The notes under the pieces are model-generated. The model was not told the origin of the DNA, searched no databases, and worked only from the letters and a program-made list of their open reading frames with translations. From the NCBI GenBank assembly GCA_964386535.1, contig CAYLRY010000052.1, forward strand, positions 1 to 19,221: a stretch of 19,221 nt of DNA, given 5' to 3'. The stretch is from CAYLRY01 sp964386535 (GTDB lineage: Bacteria; Chloroflexota; Dehalococcoidia; Dehalococcoidales; UBA3254). This document shows, piece after piece, positions 6,258 through 13,864 of the stretch (positions are counted from its first letter, which is position 1; each line of letters starts with the position of its first letter). A program made the position numbers and the translations under genes.

Positions 6258-7412
6258 CTACGCTATGGTAACTATACTCTTTCCCTTGGTCACGTACTTG
6301 GGTAGGGCTTTCTCGTTTAGCTCTAATCCCATTCCCGGTCCCTCGGGCGGATAGAAGTAGCCGTCCTTGTATTTCATGGGGTTATTAATAAGATCAACAT
6401 TGACGGATTTGGTTGTATCAAGAGTGTTGTACATCATCAGGGGGTAATAATTGGCATGTGCCTGCCCTTTGTAGGCAGTGTCAGTACAGAGCCAGTGTGC
6501 CTGGGCTGCTGCTTCCCAGGGACTATTCATGGCACCGCAATATAAACCCAGATGTGATTCCTTAGCAATTGCTCCCCACTTCAACCCTTCTGTAATTCCG
6601 CCTGCCGGAGCCAGCTTGGTACCCAGGATATCGACAGCCTTCTTTTTAATACACTCTATCAAACCGGGTATAAGAACACTGGATTCATGAGAGCATATTG
6701 GTGTTTTCAGACAATTTCTTAATGCTGCCAGCCCCTCTATGTCGTCTGTCGCCACCGGTTGTTCATACTTAAACATACCGCAATCATCCAGCTCCCTGCC
6801 CAACCGGAGAGCATCATAGTAGTCCAAACTGGCGTTAGCATCGAAAGCTACCTCTACCTTATCGCCAAATTTTTTTGTTATCTCTTTTACAGTGGCAATG
6901 TCTTTCTCCATTGATTGTTCCTGGCCGCCGAATCCTGTGGACTTTATCCCCAAACAGGTAACGCCGCCGGCTACCAATTCCTCCGCTTGCGCTACTGCCT
7001 TAGCCACACCTGTAGGTGAAGCATCAGGCCGGACATAATATTCGAAACGGAGCTTGTCAACGGCCTTACCGCCCAGAAGCTGGTAGACCGGTTGATTCAA
7101 TATTTTGCCTACCAGATCCCATAAAGCAAAGTCTATGGTACAAACCGCCGCCGGGTACGATGGGCCCCAGACCGAGGTAATAAACCTGCTTAGCTTTGAC
7201 ATAATCACACCCCTATCCAGGGGGTTGGCGCCGATAAGAAATGGCTGCCAGGACTTGATCATGGCCGTGACTATCTCCTGGTTGACACCGCCACCGTCAC
7301 CTATACCGGTGAAACCCTCATCGGTATGGATTTTTGCCATAAGTACATTAGTTGTCCTGCCGAGGCTGCTGGGCAAAGTTAGGGGAACGCATTCTATTTG
7401 GGTAATTTTCAT
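6258..7412 (-). CDS. Enolase superfamily enzyme (mandelate racemase/muconate lactonizing type)
   Basis: 384 residues, the usual length, starting at ATG with AAGGAGGG 11 bases upstream. The N-terminal capping domain (1-125) is followed by the barrel. Likely metal ligands are Asp191 (AFDANAS), Glu217 (KYEQP) and Glu243 (CSHES). Lys157 (GIKSTG) is at the end of strand 2 and Lys266 (GTKLAPAGGIT) at the strand-6 position. Two lysines facing each other, with the spacing 191-217-243-266, follow the muconate lactonizing enzyme pattern rather than the His-Asp dyad of mandelate racemase. Such enzymes remove the proton alpha to a carboxylate and then cycloisomerise, racemise/epimerise or eliminate water. 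The substrate is unknown. It lies beside oxidoreductase and acyl-CoA genes, so I infer an early step in breaking down an organic acid. It forms its own transcript with its own terminator. Confidence 0.85.
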   Translation of the reverse strand: MKITQIECVPLTLPSSLGRTTNVLMAKIHTDEGFTGIGDGGGVNQEIVTAMIKSWQPFLIGANPLDRGVIMSKLSRFITSVWGPSYPAAVCTIDFALWDLVGKILNQPVYQLLGGKAVDKLRFEYYVRPDASPTGVAKAVAQAEELVAGGVTCLGIKSTGFGGQEQSMEKDIATVKEITKKFGDKVEVAFDANASLDYYDALRLGRELDDCGMFKYEQPVATDDIEGLAALRNCLKTPICSHESSVLIPGLIECIKKKAVDILGTKLAPAGGITEGLKWGAIAKESHLGLYCGAMNSPWEAAAQAHWLCTDTAYKGQAHANYYPLMMYNTLDTTKSVNVDLINNPMKYKDGYFYPPEGPGMGLELNEKALPKYVTKGKSIVTIA

Positions 7413-7458
7413 TTTTTCTTTTCCCTCCTTTCTTATATGTAATGGTAATATTATTCGA

Positions 7459-7695
7459 CCAGTTAAATCAAGTCGAACGGGCCATTATAAGCCGGCCGAG
7501 AGCCGTGAACTGCTCGCCGCTATCAGATGTCCGACGCTGGTGCTGTGCAAACAGCAGGATGCGATTACTCTTTTAGCCAGGCATGAAGAAATAGCCGCTG
7601 CGTTCTAACTGGCCAGGCTCTAAGTTATTGAAGAGTGCGGCTTTCTCTCTGCTCTAGAAAGACCTGCTGAACTCAATGCTGCTTTGCGTGGCTGA
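7459..7695 (+). pseudogene. C-terminal remnant of an alpha/beta hydrolase
   Basis: One frame reads as the end of an alpha/beta hydrolase: AESRELLAAIRCPTLVLCKQ, then QDAITLLARHEEIAAAF, TAA (7606), LARL, TAA, VIEECGFLSALERPAELN, AALRG, TGA (7693-7695). In the family this is strand 7 (CPTLVL), the catalytic-acid loop (QD) and then the catalytic His in a GH motif. Here the His position reads Phe (CGF). Two internal stops, loss of the His and loss of the whole N-terminal two thirds show that it is dead. Its 5' limit overlaps the upstream region of the divergent enolase-superfamily gene. Confidence 0.7.
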
Positions 7696-7719
7696 CTTAC
7701 TAGTCAGGCAAAAATTATA

Positions 7720-7748
7720 TTGACAATCATATAGGATTAGAATAAGCT
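7720..7748 (+). promoter_or_regulatory. Weak promoter candidate
   Basis: A perfect TTGACA (7720-7725) is followed after 17 bases by TAAGCT, a poor -10. The region after it (7749-7995) is AT-rich and contains a good Shine-Dalgarno-like GAGGAGG at 7815 with no long frame behind it, only a possible 13-codon GTG frame. It could give a long leader to the dehydrogenase genes. Confidence 0.25.
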
Positions 7749-7995
7749 AAAATTTATACAGGATTACTTTTACAAATAATGAAAAGGTTTATCGTATTAT
7801 TGATGTATTTTGATGAGGAGGTGTCCATAAACAAAGAAAAAAATTTTTTTATGCAGTTCTAATAAATTTGGGACCTGTCAGGTTTTCAGTATCGGCTTAA
7901 CCACAATTATTCTTTAATTATTCTGCATTTTGCATGGATCTGTATCCAGGCTTTAACCGGCCGTTTTAATACCTAAACTCTTTTTCTGGTGAAAT

Positions 7996-8010
7996 CATAA
8001 TCCGATTATG
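7996..8010. promoter_or_regulatory. Palindromic operator candidate upstream of the dehydrogenase pair
   Basis: CATAATCCGATTATG is a perfect inverted repeat (7-base arms around one base). It lies 36 bases before the first dehydrogenase start and just before a TGTAAT sequence that could act as -10. Size and position fit a site for a dimeric regulator of TetR, MarR or GntR type. No regulator gene is in the window. Confidence 0.4.
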
Positions 8011-8046
8011 TTGTAATACTAGCAAAAACTATAAGAGGAAGTGGAA

Positions 8047-8931
8047 ATGAGTAAAAAACTTCAAGGAAAGGTTGCTGTCATCACAGGGTCAGGGAGTCAA
8101 ACTGGTATCGGCAAGGAAACAGCCCTGGCTATGGCCGTTGAAGGTGCCAGGGTTGTTGTCAATGATATCAGTAAAGACCCTGATGGAAATTATGGTGCGG
8201 ACAGGGTAGTTAAATTGATCAGGGACGCCGGTGGTACGGCTGTAGCCAATTACGACAGCGTAACTACCATGGAAGGCGGAAAAAATCTGATTAAATCTGC
8301 CATTGACAACTTCGGAAAGGTTGATATTCTGGTCAACACTGCCGGTAATTACAAAATTGCGCCTACAGTAGACATGAAAGAGGCCGATTGGGACTCCATA
8401 ATAGCAGTACATCTAAAGGGCTTATTCGCATGTACTCAAGCTGCTTTAAAGTACATGATAAAACAAAAAAGCGGCAGAATTATCAATATTACTTCCTCAG
8501 CAGCGTGGATGCCTAAAATGGATCGCAATCCTCCTCAAGCCGCCTATAGCGCAGCTAAAGCCGGTGTGATGGGATTTACCAAAATGCTTTCTGCTGAAAT
8601 GAAAGAATATAATATCACTGTAAATGCTCTCTCGCCAAAAGCCAGGACGTCGCTTTTCCCTATGCCAGGTAAAGTTGTCGATGGAGTCCAGATAGTAGGG
8701 CCGGATTATGTTGCTCCACTGATTTGCTACCTGGCGACCGACGCTGCCCAAGATATTACCGGGCAAATGTTTTTCATGGGTTCCGGGGATATCATTGCAT
8801 TTTCACCGCCGATAATTGGACCGGGAGACCACCAGCATTTGAACAAATTGGGCGAAGAAAAATGGACTCAGGAAGAACTGTCCGATACCGTTCCCTTCTG
8901 CTGGTGGGGCCGTAAACCGTCTTTGCTATGA
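8047..8931 (+). CDS. Short-chain dehydrogenase, MFE-2 hydroxyacyl-CoA dehydrogenase type (copy 1)
   Basis: ATG 8047 is chosen because AGAGG lies about eight bases upstream; the in-frame GTG at 8041 overlaps that site. The product is 294 aa. Residues 8-22 hold the nucleotide motif with the two-residue insertion common in this group (TGSGSQTGIG). Asp40 at the end of strand 2 favours NAD over NADP. NTAG lies at 97-100 in place of the usual NNAG. The catalytic set is Ser150, Tyr167 and Lys171 (YSAAK). VVND and GGTAVANYDSV are typical of the (3R)-hydroxyacyl-CoA dehydrogenase unit of multifunctional enzyme 2. The C-terminal extension (about 40 residues, with EKWTQEEL) is shared with copy 2. I infer oxidation or reduction of a 3-hydroxyacyl or similar CoA ester in the cytoplasm. 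It shares a transcript with copy 2, 32 bases downstream. Confidence 0.85.
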   Translation: MSKKLQGKVAVITGSGSQTGIGKETALAMAVEGARVVVNDISKDPDGNYGADRVVKLIRDAGGTAVANYDSVTTMEGGKNLIKSAIDNFGKVDILVNTAGNYKIAPTVDMKEADWDSIIAVHLKGLFACTQAALKYMIKQKSGRIINITSSAAWMPKMDRNPPQAAYSAAKAGVMGFTKMLSAEMKEYNITVNALSPKARTSLFPMPGKVVDGVQIVGPDYVAPLICYLATDAAQDITGQMFFMGSGDIIAFSPPIIGPGDHQHLNKLGEEKWTQEELSDTVPFCWWGRKPSLL

Positions 8932-8963
8932 GCGACTAAGAAAGAATACAGGAGGAAAAAACA

Positions 8964-9806
8964 ATGACGAAAAGACTGGAAGGAAAAGTTGCTATTATCA
9001 CCGGTGCCGGCAGCCCGGTTGGAATCGGTAAAGAAGTGGCGTTGGCCATGGCGTCCGAAGGCGCCAAAGTGGTTGTCAACGATATTTATAAAGACCCAGA
9101 TGGTAGTTATGGTGCTGACAGAGTGGTTAAACTGATACGAGATGCTCAGGGAACAGGAGTCGCTAATTATGATAGCGTCGCCAGTATGGAAGGCGGTCTT
9201 AAAATCGTCCAGACAGCTATCGACGCATTCGGTAAACTCGATATTCTGGTGAACACTGCCGGCAACTTAAAGATCGCCCCAACTGTTGACTTTACTGAAA
9301 AGGACTGGGACAATATTATTGCTGTCCATGTCAAAGGGATGTTTGCCTGTACGCAGGCAGCCCTTAAAGTGATGATTCCCCAAAAAACAGGAAGAATCAT
9401 AAACTTTACCTCTATCGCAGCCTATCCTCCGGGAATAGGCCCAGGAGCGAGCATTGCTTATTGCACCGCCAAAGCAGCCGTTATTGGCTTTACCAGGTCT
9501 ACGGCTAACGAACTGGAACCACTTGGCATCACCGTAAATGCCATCGCTCCGGCAGCCACTACAACTCTTTTCCCGAAAGAGGTAGCTCCCGGACAACCGG
9601 AACCGAAATATGTGGCGCCTATTATAGTTTACCTGGCCAGTGATGAAGCCAGGGAGATAACCAGCCAGTTAATTTCGGTGAGAGGGAATCACCTTATATT
9701 CCATGATCCAATAATGCAGAATCCTGGACCTCACAGATGGTATCATAAATCTGGTAAGTGGACAATAGACGAGCTTGCCCAGATTGTTCCCAAGATAGTG
9801 TTTTAA
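8964..9806 (+). CDS. Short-chain dehydrogenase, MFE-2 hydroxyacyl-CoA dehydrogenase type (copy 2)
   Basis: 280 residues, ATG preceded by CAGGAGG. It aligns with copy 1 without gaps over the first 150 or so residues, so it is a tandem duplicate that has since diverged. The nucleotide motif is TGAGSPVGIG, Asp40 again points to NAD, NTAG is conserved, and the catalytic residues are Ser150, Tyr166 and Lys170 (YCTAK). The segment between Ser and Tyr differs from copy 1 (YPPGIGPGAS against WMPKMDRNPPQ), as does the region after the Lys, which forms the substrate pocket. The two enzymes may therefore act on different or opposite-configured substrates. The C-terminal tail (GKWTIDELAQIVPKIVF) matches copy 1 in type. 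A terminator follows 22 bases after the stop. Confidence 0.85.
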   Translation: MTKRLEGKVAIITGAGSPVGIGKEVALAMASEGAKVVVNDIYKDPDGSYGADRVVKLIRDAQGTGVANYDSVASMEGGLKIVQTAIDAFGKLDILVNTAGNLKIAPTVDFTEKDWDNIIAVHVKGMFACTQAALKVMIPQKTGRIINFTSIAAYPPGIGPGASIAYCTAKAAVIGFTRSTANELEPLGITVNAIAPAATTTLFPKEVAPGQPEPKYVAPIIVYLASDEAREITSQLISVRGNHLIFHDPIMQNPGPHRWYHKSGKWTIDELAQIVPKIVF

Positions 9807-9828
9807 AATAATTAATACTTTTAGTAAT

Positions 9829-9886
9829 AAAATAGGTCGCTGAATATCAGCAACTTGATACCTGGTTTTCAGCGGCCTATTTTTAC
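9829..9886 (+). terminator. Terminator after the dehydrogenase pair
   Basis: AAATAGGTCGCTGAA (from 9830) pairs with TTCAGCGGCCTATTT (9868-9882, one G-T pair), with a loop of about 23 bases, followed by TTT on the plus strand. The A-rich left flank makes it usable in the other direction too. Confidence 0.75.
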
Positions 9887-10111
9887 AGTTCGGTAAAATT
9901 TCTCCCAAGCGTATTCTCTTGATTGAATAAAAAAGCATCCGGGTAATTATATTTTTTTCTAATTGCTTGATCTCAAACAGAGGGCGCCGAACATCCATCG
10001 TTCCGTTATCGACCCTACATAAAAAAGCTGAGGCTGGATTTTACACATCAATTTACTATCTATGATATGGCTTAACAAAACAATTTTCCAGCGAGTGTAA
10101 AAAATAACACA
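9887..10111. other. AT-rich intergenic stretch with no recognised feature
   Basis: Between the dehydrogenase terminator and the promoter candidate of the CoA-transferase gene I find no frame with a start and ribosome binding site, no strong hairpin and no repeat that I can support. Confidence 0.5.
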
Positions 10112-10141
10112 TTATCAATTGAAGTTCTTATGCGTTATAAT
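10112..10141 (+). promoter_or_regulatory. Promoter candidate for the CoA-transferase gene
   Basis: A perfect TATAAT at 10136-10141 with TTATCA (four of six to consensus) 18 bases upstream. It leaves a leader of about 110 bases. The terminator upstream supports a separate start of transcription here. Confidence 0.4.
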
Positions 10142-10259
10142 TATTCCCACAGAATTCTTCAATAAAGAAGACTATATTTAAAAACTAAGGATTTTCACAA
10201 AAATAAAAAAGGCCTTAGTGTATGAGTTGTTGAAATAATTTATAAAATGGAGGTAAGCA

Positions 10260-11459
10260 ATGACTTCTAAATCAGCCCTGGAGGGATACCGGGTTATTGA
10301 CCTGACGCAATACGGCGTTGGACCTACAGCAACAGGCCTTTTGGCCCAGTGGGGGGCCGAGGTTATTCACCTGGAATCCACGCACGGCGCTATCGACAGA
10401 GGCCATAATGGGCCGGACGGCGGTTTTAGCTGCTGGTGGCAGCAACCCAATATGAACAAAAAAAGCCTGACTCTGGACCTGAATCAAAAGAAGGGGAGAG
10501 AAGTTTTACACAAGCTGGTAGCTACCTCGGATATTTTTGCCGCCAACCTCAGGCCTTATGAACTGGAAAAATTTGAACTTCAATACCATACTTTAAAAAG
10601 TATTAATCCTAAAATCATCTACGCTATTTTCAATGGCTACGGAATGAACGGTCCAGACCGGGATAAGCCCGGTTATGATACACCTACTTATTTCGCCCGC
10701 TCCGGCCTGATGCACCTGATGTCTGGATCAGACGGCGTGCCTGTCTGGCCCCGGGCAGGAGCCGGTGATATTCCCACCGGCATGTATTACGCCTGTGGTA
10801 TGCTGGTAGCGTTATTGGCCAGGGAAAGGTTCGGCATTGGACAGGAAATGTATATATCCCTTTTTGCCGCCGGAGTCTGGTCCTTACCTATCGATATCGG
10901 AGAAGCACTGGCTTTTCATAAAGATGGTGAGATAGTGCGGCGGGAGACGGCCCAGAACCCGATCTCCAACTCGTACCGGACCAGCGATGGCAGGTGGATT
11001 ATAATGTATAACATGCAGTCCGACCGCTTCTGGAAGCCTTTTTGCCAGGCCATAGACCGTCTTGACCTGGAAAACGATCCCCGATTCAATTCATCGGCTA
11101 ATCGTGCCAGGAATAATGTAACTTTGATTAAGATCCTGGATGAAGTATTTGCCAGCAAGACCTTCGAGGAGTGGAAAAAACAATTAGCCAATTCACGGCT
11201 CATCTGGGAGCCGGTTCAGAAACCCACCGAAGTAATTAACGACCCCCAGGCGAGGGCTAACGGTTTCTTTGAGAGTTTCAATTTCCCGGAATATGGACCT
11301 TATGAATTGATTAAACCGCCGCAGAGACTGAGCGAGACTCCTCCAACTTTCCGTACTCCTGCCCCTGGGCTGGGACAGCATAATGAAGAACTCCTGCAGG
11401 AACTGGGTTACAGCCGGGAGGATATTACCGCTCTCAGGGAGCAAAAAGTAATTGTGTAA
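10260..11459 (+). CDS. Class III CoA-transferase (CaiB/FRC type)
   Basis: 399 residues, the normal size, with ATG after GGAGGT and five bases. The N-terminal Rossmann part holds the family start (GYRVIDLTQYGVGPTATGLL, with WGAEVIHLE after it). NMNKKSLTLDL is at 64-74, and the catalytic Asp, which forms the aspartyl-CoA thioester in formyl-CoA transferase (Asp169 there), falls at Asp170 in GAGDIPTG. The C-terminal half holds the usual DGRW and DPRF segments. Known relatives move CoA between carboxylic acids (oxalate, carnitine, benzylsuccinate, phenyllactate). Here I infer CoA activation of the substrate handled by the neighbouring dehydrogenases. It is transcribed alone, between the dehydrogenase terminator and a 298-base gap. 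Confidence 0.88.
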   Translation: MTSKSALEGYRVIDLTQYGVGPTATGLLAQWGAEVIHLESTHGAIDRGHNGPDGGFSCWWQQPNMNKKSLTLDLNQKKGREVLHKLVATSDIFAANLRPYELEKFELQYHTLKSINPKIIYAIFNGYGMNGPDRDKPGYDTPTYFARSGLMHLMSGSDGVPVWPRAGAGDIPTGMYYACGMLVALLARERFGIGQEMYISLFAAGVWSLPIDIGEALAFHKDGEIVRRETAQNPISNSYRTSDGRWIIMYNMQSDRFWKPFCQAIDRLDLENDPRFNSSANRARNNVTLIKILDEVFASKTFEEWKKQLANSRLIWEPVQKPTEVINDPQARANGFFESFNFPEYGPYELIKPPQRLSETPPTFRTPAPGLGQHNEELLQELGYSREDITALREQKVIV

Positions 11460-11757
11460 TTTCTCCTTAAGCAGCTCCAGCGGTCTTGCATGCATTACCA
11501 GAGAATTTTTTATTTCGGCTTATAGCCAGCACCACGAAGGATGAAATCGGTGAAATAGGAAGTACCTGTTAGCTTCGCGTGCAGGTGATAAGTGGATTCG
11601 GCCCTGACTTGACGCAGGAAATTATATCGTGTAATCTTTATTCACCTACCCAACGAGTTTCATATTGACATCAACTGTAAAACGCTCTTTTTAAACTGCC
11701 TGGTGATACGGGTAGAAAACTAAAAAGTTTTATATTGGTCCAGGAGGTATCCTCACA
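11460..11757. other. Intergenic leader before the 2-oxoacid oxidoreductase operon
   Basis: No gene is supported in this 298-base gap. A TTGACA lies at 11665-11670 with a weak TTTTTA 17 bases later as a possible promoter for the operon. No clear terminator for the CoA-transferase gene is seen. Confidence 0.3.
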
Positions 11758-12306
11758 GTGAAAGAAATCAGACTGCATGGGCGGGGGGGACAGGGAGTAG
11801 TAATGGCTTCGGAAATCCTGGCCGCAGCTTTAGTGGCTGAAGGTCAGTATGCCACAGCCTTTCCCTCTTTTGGCACTGAAAGGCGGGGAGCTCCAGTTAA
11901 AGCCTTTCTCCGCATTGATAATAAACCGATCCGGGAAATCACCCAGATATATACTCCGGATTGTCTGCTTTTAACCGATCCCTATTTTCAAAATGTAGCT
12001 GAAGTATTTGAAGGTCTTAAACCGGAGGGGATTCTGGTGATGAACTCCCAGATACCGATTGAGAAAAGCCCCCATCCGAACGCCAGGTTGCTGGGTGTTA
12101 TTGATGCGACCGGAATAGCCCTTGAAGAAATAAAAAGAAATTCAACGAACACGACCTTAGTTGGTGCTTTTGCAGCAGCTACAAATTGGGTAAAGCTGGA
12201 TTCTATCGAGAAGGCCCTGGCAAAAATCTTCAATCCTAAAATACTTGAGGGCAATCTTCGTTGTGCCCGCAGGGGCTACACTGAAGTCAAACTAGTAAAA
12301 TTCTAA
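11758..12306 (+). CDS. porG: 2-oxoacid:ferredoxin oxidoreductase, gamma subunit
   Basis: 182 residues from a GTG start with AGGAGGT nine bases upstream. The gamma-subunit signature is at the N terminus (HGRGGQGVVMASEILA), followed by FPSFGTERRGAPVKAFLRI, which is typical of the domain that contacts the CoA side of the pyruvate and 2-ketoisovalerate enzymes. It is the first gene of a four-gene operon; the delta gene starts 11 bases after its stop. In the four-subunit enzymes, gamma works with delta (two FeS clusters), alpha and beta (thiamine diphosphate) to oxidise a 2-oxoacid to acyl-CoA, CO2 and reduced ferredoxin. The name por is by family; pyruvate is not proven as substrate. Confidence 0.88.
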   Translation: MKEIRLHGRGGQGVVMASEILAAALVAEGQYATAFPSFGTERRGAPVKAFLRIDNKPIREITQIYTPDCLLLTDPYFQNVAEVFEGLKPEGILVMNSQIPIEKSPHPNARLLGVIDATGIALEEIKRNSTNTTLVGAFAAATNWVKLDSIEKALAKIFNPKILEGNLRCARRGYTEVKLVKF

Positions 12307-12317
12307 AGGTGGTAAAT

Positions 12318-12593
12318 ATGGAATTTCATACAAAATATGCCGGTCCCTGGGTGGATATAGAAAGAAACGCATTACTTACGCATACCGTGGGAGAATGGAA
12401 AACCCGCAGTCCTGAAGTAGAGCAGAGCCTATGTACCCACTGCGGTCAGTGTTATTTATATTGTCCTACTGGCTGCATCGAAGATAAAGAAAACTATTTC
12501 GAGGCTAATCTGGATTTTTGTAAAGGCTGCGGGATCTGCGTCAGGGTCTGTGGGGCAGGAGCAATAAAAATGACAGCAGGAGGCAAAGAATGA
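12318..12593 (+). CDS. porD: 2-oxoacid:ferredoxin oxidoreductase, delta (ferredoxin) subunit
   Basis: ATG 12318 is chosen: AAAGGTGG lies six bases before it, and the in-frame GTG at 12309 is inside that site. The product is 91 aa. Two [4Fe-4S] motifs are seen: Cys39-42-45-49 followed by Pro (CTHCGQCYLYCP) and Cys68-71-74-78 (CKGCGICVRVC, with Gly where Pro is usual). An extra Cys53 follows the first motif. The N-terminal 30 or so residues (GPWVDIERNALLTHTVGEWK) match the usual delta-subunit lead. The stop overlaps the start of the alpha gene (ATGA), so the two are translationally coupled. It carries electrons from the thiamine diphosphate site to free ferredoxin. Confidence 0.88.
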   Translation: MEFHTKYAGPWVDIERNALLTHTVGEWKTRSPEVEQSLCTHCGQCYLYCPTGCIEDKENYFEANLDFCKGCGICVRVCGAGAIKMTAGGKE

Positions 12594-13789
12594 ATACGGA
12601 AGCCATAGCCAGCGGTGAAATTAAAGTCCTGAGTGGAAACCAGGCCGCGGCCGAAGCAGTAGTTTTATGCCAGCCTGATGTGGTCTGTGCCTATCCAATT
12701 ACACCCCAGAGTGAAGTAGTGGAAGAACTGAGCCGCTTTCATGCCCAGGGCGCCCTCCAGACGGAATTTGTGGACGTAGAAGGAGAGCATTCTGCACTGA
12801 GTGTTCTGATCGGAGCTTCTTCATCCGGCGGAAGGACATTCAGCGCTACCTCCAGCCATGGCATGCTATATATGTTCGAGCCTTACATTTATGCCGCTTC
12901 TTTACGCTTGCCTATTGTTATGGCTCATGTCTGCCGGGAACTGGCGGCGCCCAATACTGTGCTTTGCTCACACCAGGATATTATGGTAGTCAGAGATGCC
13001 GGATGGATACAAATTCATTGCGCATCCTGTCAGGAAATACTGGATTCAATTATTATGGCTTACCGCCTGGCAGAAGATCCGGATATACTTTTACCGGTCA
13101 ATATCTGCTATGATGGTCATTATTTATCACATTTTTCCGCCCGCGTGGAGGTCCCTGACCAGGGGGCTGTTACGGCTTTTCTCCCTCCTAAGACTCAGCG
13201 CGAATGCAGGCTGGATCCTGATAAGCCGATGATGCAGGCTCCGTTCCTGAGCGGTAAACTTTTTTCCGAATATCGTTTTAAGCATTGTGAAGATATGCAA
13301 AAAGCCCTGACTAAAATTGATTACATTGATGGGGAATTTCAGACATCTTTCGGCAGAAGCTATGGTGGTTTGATAGAAGAATACCGGACCGAAGATGCAG
13401 AAATAGTGCTGGTAGCAATTGGAAGCGCCGCCTCTACAGCCAAAGTCGTGATTGATAATAAACGTCAGGAGGGGCTTAAAGCCGGCCTGGTAAGAATAAG
13501 ATGTTTCCGGCCGTTTCCCATAGCCCGGCTAGTTCAGGCGTTAAGGGGTAAAAAAGCTATTGGAGTTATTGATAGAGATGTCTGTTTCGGATGGAATACA
13601 GGCATTGTTTTTCTCGAGATAAGGGCTCTCCTGGCCAAAGCCGGACTGAATATTCCCTCGGTAAATATGATAACCGGTCTTTCCGGGGGCGATATTACCC
13701 TTAATCATCTCGGAAGAGCTCTCAATATTGTTCACCAGGTTGCCCTACAAAAGCCACAACCTGAAGTGACCTGGCTGGACCTGGAATAA
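12590..13789 (+). CDS. porA: 2-oxoacid:ferredoxin oxidoreductase, alpha subunit
   Basis: 399 residues, beginning inside the last codons of the delta gene, with an AGGAGG-like site (GGAGGCAAAGA) in that gene's end. The N-terminal pyrimidine-binding domain of the thiamine enzyme is clear: GNQAAAEAVVLCQPDVVCAY, the PITPQSEVVEEL segment (substrate-carboxylate contact in pyruvate enzymes), the VEGEHSALSVLIGAS glutamate block and TSSHGMLYMFEP. The C-terminal transketolase-like domain follows (EIVLVAIGS..., then VRIRCFRPFP). Length and order fit the four-subunit archaeal/bacterial type, not the long fused pyruvate enzyme. The substrate range (pyruvate, branched-chain or aryl 2-oxoacid) cannot be read from these motifs alone. 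Confidence 0.88.
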   Translation: MNTEAIASGEIKVLSGNQAAAEAVVLCQPDVVCAYPITPQSEVVEELSRFHAQGALQTEFVDVEGEHSALSVLIGASSSGGRTFSATSSHGMLYMFEPYIYAASLRLPIVMAHVCRELAAPNTVLCSHQDIMVVRDAGWIQIHCASCQEILDSIIMAYRLAEDPDILLPVNICYDGHYLSHFSARVEVPDQGAVTAFLPPKTQRECRLDPDKPMMQAPFLSGKLFSEYRFKHCEDMQKALTKIDYIDGEFQTSFGRSYGGLIEEYRTEDAEIVLVAIGSAASTAKVVIDNKRQEGLKAGLVRIRCFRPFPIARLVQALRGKKAIGVIDRDVCFGWNTGIVFLEIRALLAKAGLNIPSVNMITGLSGGDITLNHLGRALNIVHQVALQKPQPEVTWLDLE

Positions 13790-13864
13790 CTGCTATTTAA
13801 TGGTATTAAGAATAGTAGTATGCCAATTAATTAACATGTTGCTTTTTTTCAAGGAGGTTTATAC

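Noticed and set aside
7821..7862. 13-codon GTG frame (MSINKEKNFFMQF) as a leader peptide of the dehydrogenase operon
   Set aside because: The Shine-Dalgarno-like GAGGAG directly abuts the GTG, there is no terminator/antiterminator pair after it, and the codons show no amino-acid-specific run beyond two Phe.
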